From Clostridia bacterium (GTDB lineage Bacteria > Bacillota_A > Clostridia > Oscillospirales > SIG627), in NCBI GenBank assembly GCA_017508505.1, contig JAFVYT010000230.1:1-8892 (forward strand): a stretch of DNA of 8,892 nt. Reading direction: 5' to 3'. The notes beneath the pieces were generated by a model. It was not told where the DNA came from. It did not search any database and saw only the letters and a program-made list of their open reading frames with translations. Shown one piece after another: positions 6,068-8,892 of the stretch. The position numbers and the translations under genes are program-made. Numbering within the stretch: position 1 is the first letter of the stretch; the number at the start of each line of letters is the position of its first letter.

Positions 6068-6416
6068 TTCCACAGTCATCACGCCCTTTTCCTTCCTGAC
6101 CGAAAAGGAGGCAGTAGAGAGAAAGACTGCTCTGCCCGAGAAAAAGATTTCTCTGCCGCTCAGTAGCTTCTTTAAGATCTTTGGAGATCAGACCCGCCTC
6201 GGGATCCTGTTCCTCCTGCACGGGGGGCCGCTTTCCGTTGGAGATTTGGCGGCCTTGATGGATATGACCCCCTCGGCCGTGTCCCATCAGCTCAAGCTTC
6301 TGAAGAGTGCTCAGCTGGTGCAGTACCGTCGAGAGGGAAAGACTCTCTTTTACTCCCTCGCAGACGAGCATATTCAACACATTCTTGAGATCGGATTGGA
6401 GCATATAAAGGAATGA
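6060..6416 (+). CDS. ArsR/SmtB-family metal-responsive repressor (alpha5 zinc-site type)
   Basis: This 118-residue dimeric winged-helix repressor should release its operator when Zn(II), Cd(II) or Co(II) binds. FFKIFGDQTRLGILFLL (37-53) opens the ArsR domain, and the recognition helix is in TPSAVSHQLKLLK (70-82). The wing follows (REGKTLFYSL). The C-terminal helix carries Asp102, His104, His115 and Glu118, the same D-x-H-x10-H-x2-E pattern and spacing as the SmtB alpha5 zinc site. The alpha3 position, which in CadC/ArsR holds Cys-x-Cys, reads LSVGDLA with no Cys, so sensing should use alpha5 only. The ATG at 6060 is forced: the codon before it in frame is TGA. The stop overlaps the ATPase start (ATGA). 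Function as czrA/smtB-like is strongly inferred; the exact metal is not shown by sequence. Confidence 0.95.
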   Translation: MSDSTVITPFSFLTEKEAVERKTALPEKKISLPLSSFFKIFGDQTRLGILFLLHGGPLSVGDLAALMDMTPSAVSHQLKLLKSAQLVQYRREGKTLFYSLADEHIQHILEIGLEHIKE

Positions 6417-8530
6417 GAAAGCAATATCAAATTGAAAATCTGGATTGCGCCCATTGCGCAATGAAAATGGAGGAGGCAGCTCGGCTTGTCCCGGGAGTCC
6501 TCTTTGTCAACGTCAACTTCGTCTCCCAAAGGCTGACTCTGGAGGCCGAGGATCGAGACTTCGATGCCGTCTTTTGCAAGGTGGAGGAGGCCTGCCGCAA
6601 AATCGAGCCGGACGTTTGCTTTCGGAGTGTCAGCCATCAAATGGATCGAAATCAAAAACGAGGACTGATCCGAATTATCGTTTCCGTGGCCCTTTTCGTT
6701 TCCGCAATGGTCGCAGAGAAATGCGGTCTTTTGGAGGGGCACCCTCTTCTGCCCCTTCTGGCCTTTTTGCCCGCGTATCTGTTTTCAGGTCTCGGGGTCG
6801 TGAAAAAAGCGGTTTTGGGGTGCTTTCGCGGAAGCTTTTTTGACGAAAACTTTTTGATGTCTCTTGCCACCTTCGGCGCTTTTGCCATCGGTGAGGCCGA
6901 GGAGGGCGTGATGGTGATGGTGCTGTATACCATCGGCGAGTTTTTTCAGGAGCTTGCCGTTTCCCGCAGTCGCAGGAGCATTGCAGAGCTGATGAACATC
7001 CGCCCTGACAGCGCAAGTCTTTTGCAGGACGGGAAGGTAGAGACCGTATCCCCCGAATCCGTTCCCGTGGGGAGTATGATTCTGGTCAAGCCCGGAGAAA
7101 AAGTCCCGCTGGACGGCACCGTTTTGGAGGGTTCGGGTTTTCTTGACACAGGCGCACTCACCGGCGAGAGCGTTCCGAGGGAGGTATCGGTAGGCGACAC
7201 GGTAAAAAGCGGCTACATCAATATGAATACGCCCCTTGTGATCCGCACGGATAAGGTCTACGCCGAAAGCACCGTAGCGCGGATCCTTTCCCTTATTGAG
7301 GATGCAGGAGAGGGCAAGTCCAAGGCGGAGCGCTTCATCACCCGATTTGCCCGCTTCTACACCCCCGTGGTCGTCATCCTTGCTCTTTGCCTTGCCCTGA
7401 TCCCGCCACTCTTGGGGGCAAGCCTTGCGGTATGGATGAAAAAGGCTGTGGTGTGCCTTGTCATCTCCTGCCCCTGCGCATTGGTAATCTCCGTCCCCTT
7501 AACCTTCTTCGGAGGGATTGGCTGCGCGGGCAGTCACGGCATCCTGATCAAGGGTGCAGATAGCCTGGAGAAGCTTGCCAAAATACGCTCCGTTGCTTTT
7601 GACAAAACGGGCACCCTGACCAAGGGCGTCTTTCAGGTAACGGCCATACACCCCGAAATGATGCAGGACGAGGCACTTTTAGAGCTTGCCACCACCTGTG
7701 AGCACTACTCCAATCATCCCATTTCTCATTCCCTCAAGGCTGCCTTTCGTGGCGAGATCGACCCCTCTCGCATCGGAAAAATCCGGGAGCACCCCGGGGA
7801 GGGCGTAGAAGCCGAGGTCGACGGTATCCTCTATTACGTGGGAAATGAGAAGCTGATGCAACAGGCTAAAATCGAGGTACACCCCTGCGCCAGGTGTCAC
7901 CACGTCGGTACCGTTGTCCACGTAGCGAGTCGAACCGAGTACCTCGGTCACATCGTAATTTCCGACGAGATTCGAGAGGATGCAAAAGAGACCGTAGACG
8001 CGCTCCACACACTCGGCGTCGACAAGATCTGGCTCCTCTCCGGAGACGAAGAGGAGACTGCAAGCTCCGTAGCAAACGCTCTCGGCATCGACCATTCAAG
8101 AGGAAAGCTGCTTCCTGAAGAAAAGCTTGCGACCTTGGACGCGCTCTCCCGAGAGACTTTGAAGGGGCAAGTTGCTTTTGTGGGTGACGGCATCAACGAT
8201 ACCCCGACCCTCGCCAGAGCGGATCTTGGAATCGCCATGGGTGGCATCGGGGCCGACGCCGCCGTTGAGGCAGCAGACATCGTGCTCATCGACGACCGCC
8301 CCTCAAAGCTCGTCACCGCCCTTTTGGTCGCAAAAAAGACACTTTCCATCGTATGGCAAAACGTGATTCTCTCCGTCGGCATTAAGCTGACCGTTCTGAT
8401 TCCCAACATCTTTTGGGGAGAGGAAAGCGTTCCCGCCTTCCTTGCGGTCTTCGCGGACGTGGGAATCTGCTTGATTGCCGTTCTGAATTCCACCAGGGCA
8501 CTCCGCCTCTCGGAAAAGAGAAAGAAGTAA
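6413..8530 (+). CDS. cadA: Zn/Cd/Pb-exporting P1B-type ATPase (ZntA/CadA type)
   Basis: This membrane pump exports divalent soft metals using ATP. In 705 residues it has one N-terminal heavy-metal-associated domain with DCAHC (11-15), then TM1-4 (about 85-180) and the actuator loop with TGES (250-253). TM5-6 follow with the CPC metal site (353-355), then the phosphorylation site DKTGT (397-401), HP motif (435-436) and GDGIND (591-596). TM7-8 carry Lys658 and DVG (682-684), which together with CPC mark the P1B-2 (Zn/Cd/Pb) class rather than copper pumps. Length matches CadA/ZntA. An unusual His/Cys cluster (HPCARCHH, 490-497) sits in the nucleotide-binding region. The ATG overlaps the repressor stop by 4 bases and AAAGG (6407-6411) is only 1 base upstream, so translation depends on coupling. 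Induction follows the ArsR operator. The symbol is by family; zntA would fit equally. Confidence 0.95.
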   Translation: MRKQYQIENLDCAHCAMKMEEAARLVPGVLFVNVNFVSQRLTLEAEDRDFDAVFCKVEEACRKIEPDVCFRSVSHQMDRNQKRGLIRIIVSVALFVSAMVAEKCGLLEGHPLLPLLAFLPAYLFSGLGVVKKAVLGCFRGSFFDENFLMSLATFGAFAIGEAEEGVMVMVLYTIGEFFQELAVSRSRRSIAELMNIRPDSASLLQDGKVETVSPESVPVGSMILVKPGEKVPLDGTVLEGSGFLDTGALTGESVPREVSVGDTVKSGYINMNTPLVIRTDKVYAESTVARILSLIEDAGEGKSKAERFITRFARFYTPVVVILALCLALIPPLLGASLAVWMKKAVVCLVISCPCALVISVPLTFFGGIGCAGSHGILIKGADSLEKLAKIRSVAFDKTGTLTKGVFQVTAIHPEMMQDEALLELATTCEHYSNHPISHSLKAAFRGEIDPSRIGKIREHPGEGVEAEVDGILYYVGNEKLMQQAKIEVHPCARCHHVGTVVHVASRTEYLGHIVISDEIREDAKETVDALHTLGVDKIWLLSGDEEETASSVANALGIDHSRGKLLPEEKLATLDALSRETLKGQVAFVGDGINDTPTLARADLGIAMGGIGADAAVEAADIVLIDDRPSKLVTALLVAKKTLSIVWQNVILSVGIKLTVLIPNIFWGEESVPAFLAVFADVGICLIAVLNSTRALRLSEKRKK

Positions 8531-8687
8531 CCCCCCTCTTTCAAGCGCCTTGCTCCCAAAACCGTCCCCGCTTTCCTTCCGTATGGTCATAGAACCAAAC
8601 CGCAAGAAGGGAGGTGCACGTTTGGATTCCCGTGCATAAAAAGGGGATGCAAAAAAAGCGCAGACCGCCTATTCCTATAAAACAAAA

Positions 8688-8727
8688 GGGATTCTTTGGA
8701 ATAAAACGTCCGAAGAATCCCGTTTTT
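8688..8727 (+). terminator. Probable terminator of the metal-efflux operon
   Basis: A 13-bp stem (8688-8700 with 8709-8721, one G-U pair) with an 8-base loop, followed by G and five T. It lies about 157 bases after the ATPase stop, which is farther than usual, but no better terminator occurs in between. Confidence 0.7.
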
Positions 8728-8801
8728 GATAAAAATAATAAAAAAACGCATTTTTTTGCTACGAACAAACTTCGCCACTCGACGTACCTTTGTACGCCTT
8801 C

Positions 8802-8835
8802 GGGTAACCAAAAAGCAAGGGTTACCTTGCTTTTT
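8802..8835 (+). promoter_or_regulatory. Mutually exclusive terminator/anti-terminator hairpin pair
   Basis: GGTAACC (8803-8809) can pair with GGTTACC (8820-8826). Alternatively 8810-8820 can pair with 8825-8835 as an 11-bp stem with a GTTA loop ending in T5, like a terminator. The two share 8820-8826, so only one can form. An outer pairing ACAAACT (8765-8771) with AGTTTGT (8840-8846) could enclose both. This is the layout of an attenuator or leader switch ahead of the next gene, but no known riboswitch or T-box was recognised. Confidence 0.4.
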
Positions 8836-8876
8836 GCTCAGTTTGTCCGTTCTGCATCTTTTTTTCCTATCCCCTT

Positions 8877-8884
8877 AAAAGGAG
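8877..8884 (+). promoter_or_regulatory. Probable ribosome binding site of the next gene
   Basis: AAAAGGAG is followed by 8 bases to the window edge, so a start codon at the first bases outside the window would be ideally spaced. This is inferred; the gene itself is not visible. Confidence 0.45.
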
Positions 8885-8892
8885 CTGTAAAA

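Larger units (their letters stand above)
8531..8892. other. Non-coding 3' region with several hairpins
   Basis: No convincing gene was found in these 362 bases. They contain small inverted repeats (TGCACG 8615-8620 with CGTGCA 8631-8636), a terminator at 8688-8727, an A7-CGCA-T7 hairpin (8740-8757), a CGTAC/GTACG hairpin (8783-8796), an overlapping hairpin pair (8802-8835), and a probable ribosome binding site at the right edge. One frame is open from 8593 to the end (GTG at 8614), but it runs through all the hairpins and lacks a well-placed ribosome binding site. Confidence 0.6.

Noticed and set aside
8759..8835. Possible tRNA or T-box leader
   Set aside because: The hairpins do not form a cloverleaf, there is no CCA or T-arm sequence, and no T-box consensus motif was found.

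Overview
The window looks like chromosomal DNA from a low-to-medium-GC Firmicute, most likely a gut-type member of the Clostridia. This is an inference from gene content and signals: an IS30-family transposase of the clostridial kind, a DacF-like D-Ala-D-Ala carboxypeptidase, Shine-Dalgarno sites of the AGGAGG type, sigma-A promoters with good -35/-10 boxes, and strong U-tract terminators. No rRNA, tRNA or CRISPR array was seen, so the species cannot be fixed.

Layout. Positions 1-234 are the 3' end of an IS30-family transposase entering from the left. After a region of overlapping inverted repeats, a strong promoter (282-310) drives a two-gene unit (399-1375, + strand) of small lipoproteins. 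Each is a lipobox signal peptide followed almost only by disordered, Thr/Pro/Gly/Ser/Glu-rich sequence. Two back-to-back terminators (1386-1460) separate it from a minus-strand polar amino acid ABC importer operon (4470 down to 1462). That operon runs lipoprotein substrate-binding protein, permease, ATPase, from a promoter at 4511-4539. The permease carries an unusual N-terminal extracytoplasmic domain of about 200 residues, and its 5' end looks frameshifted by one base in an A7 run. A 16-bp hairpin sits between the binding-protein and permease genes.

Divergent from the importer is a monocistronic secreted PBP5-type D,D-carboxypeptidase (4765-5931), ended by a 20-bp terminator. Next comes a self-contained metal-resistance operon: a TTGACA/TATAAT promoter, a palindromic operator over the start point, an SmtB/CzrA-type ArsR repressor (6060-6416), and a translationally coupled Zn/Cd/Pb-exporting P1B-type ATPase (6413-8530). 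The last 362 bases are non-coding as far as can be judged. They hold a terminator, a region with mutually exclusive hairpins, and what looks like the ribosome binding site of a gene starting just past the right edge.

How they fit together: these are independent units (mobile element, envelope lipoproteins, amino acid uptake, peptidoglycan trimming, metal efflux), each with its own promoter or terminator. I do not see a new multigene defence or biosynthetic system. The points most worth checking are the permease (extra domain plus apparent frameshift), the pair of disordered lipoproteins, and the structured 3' region.
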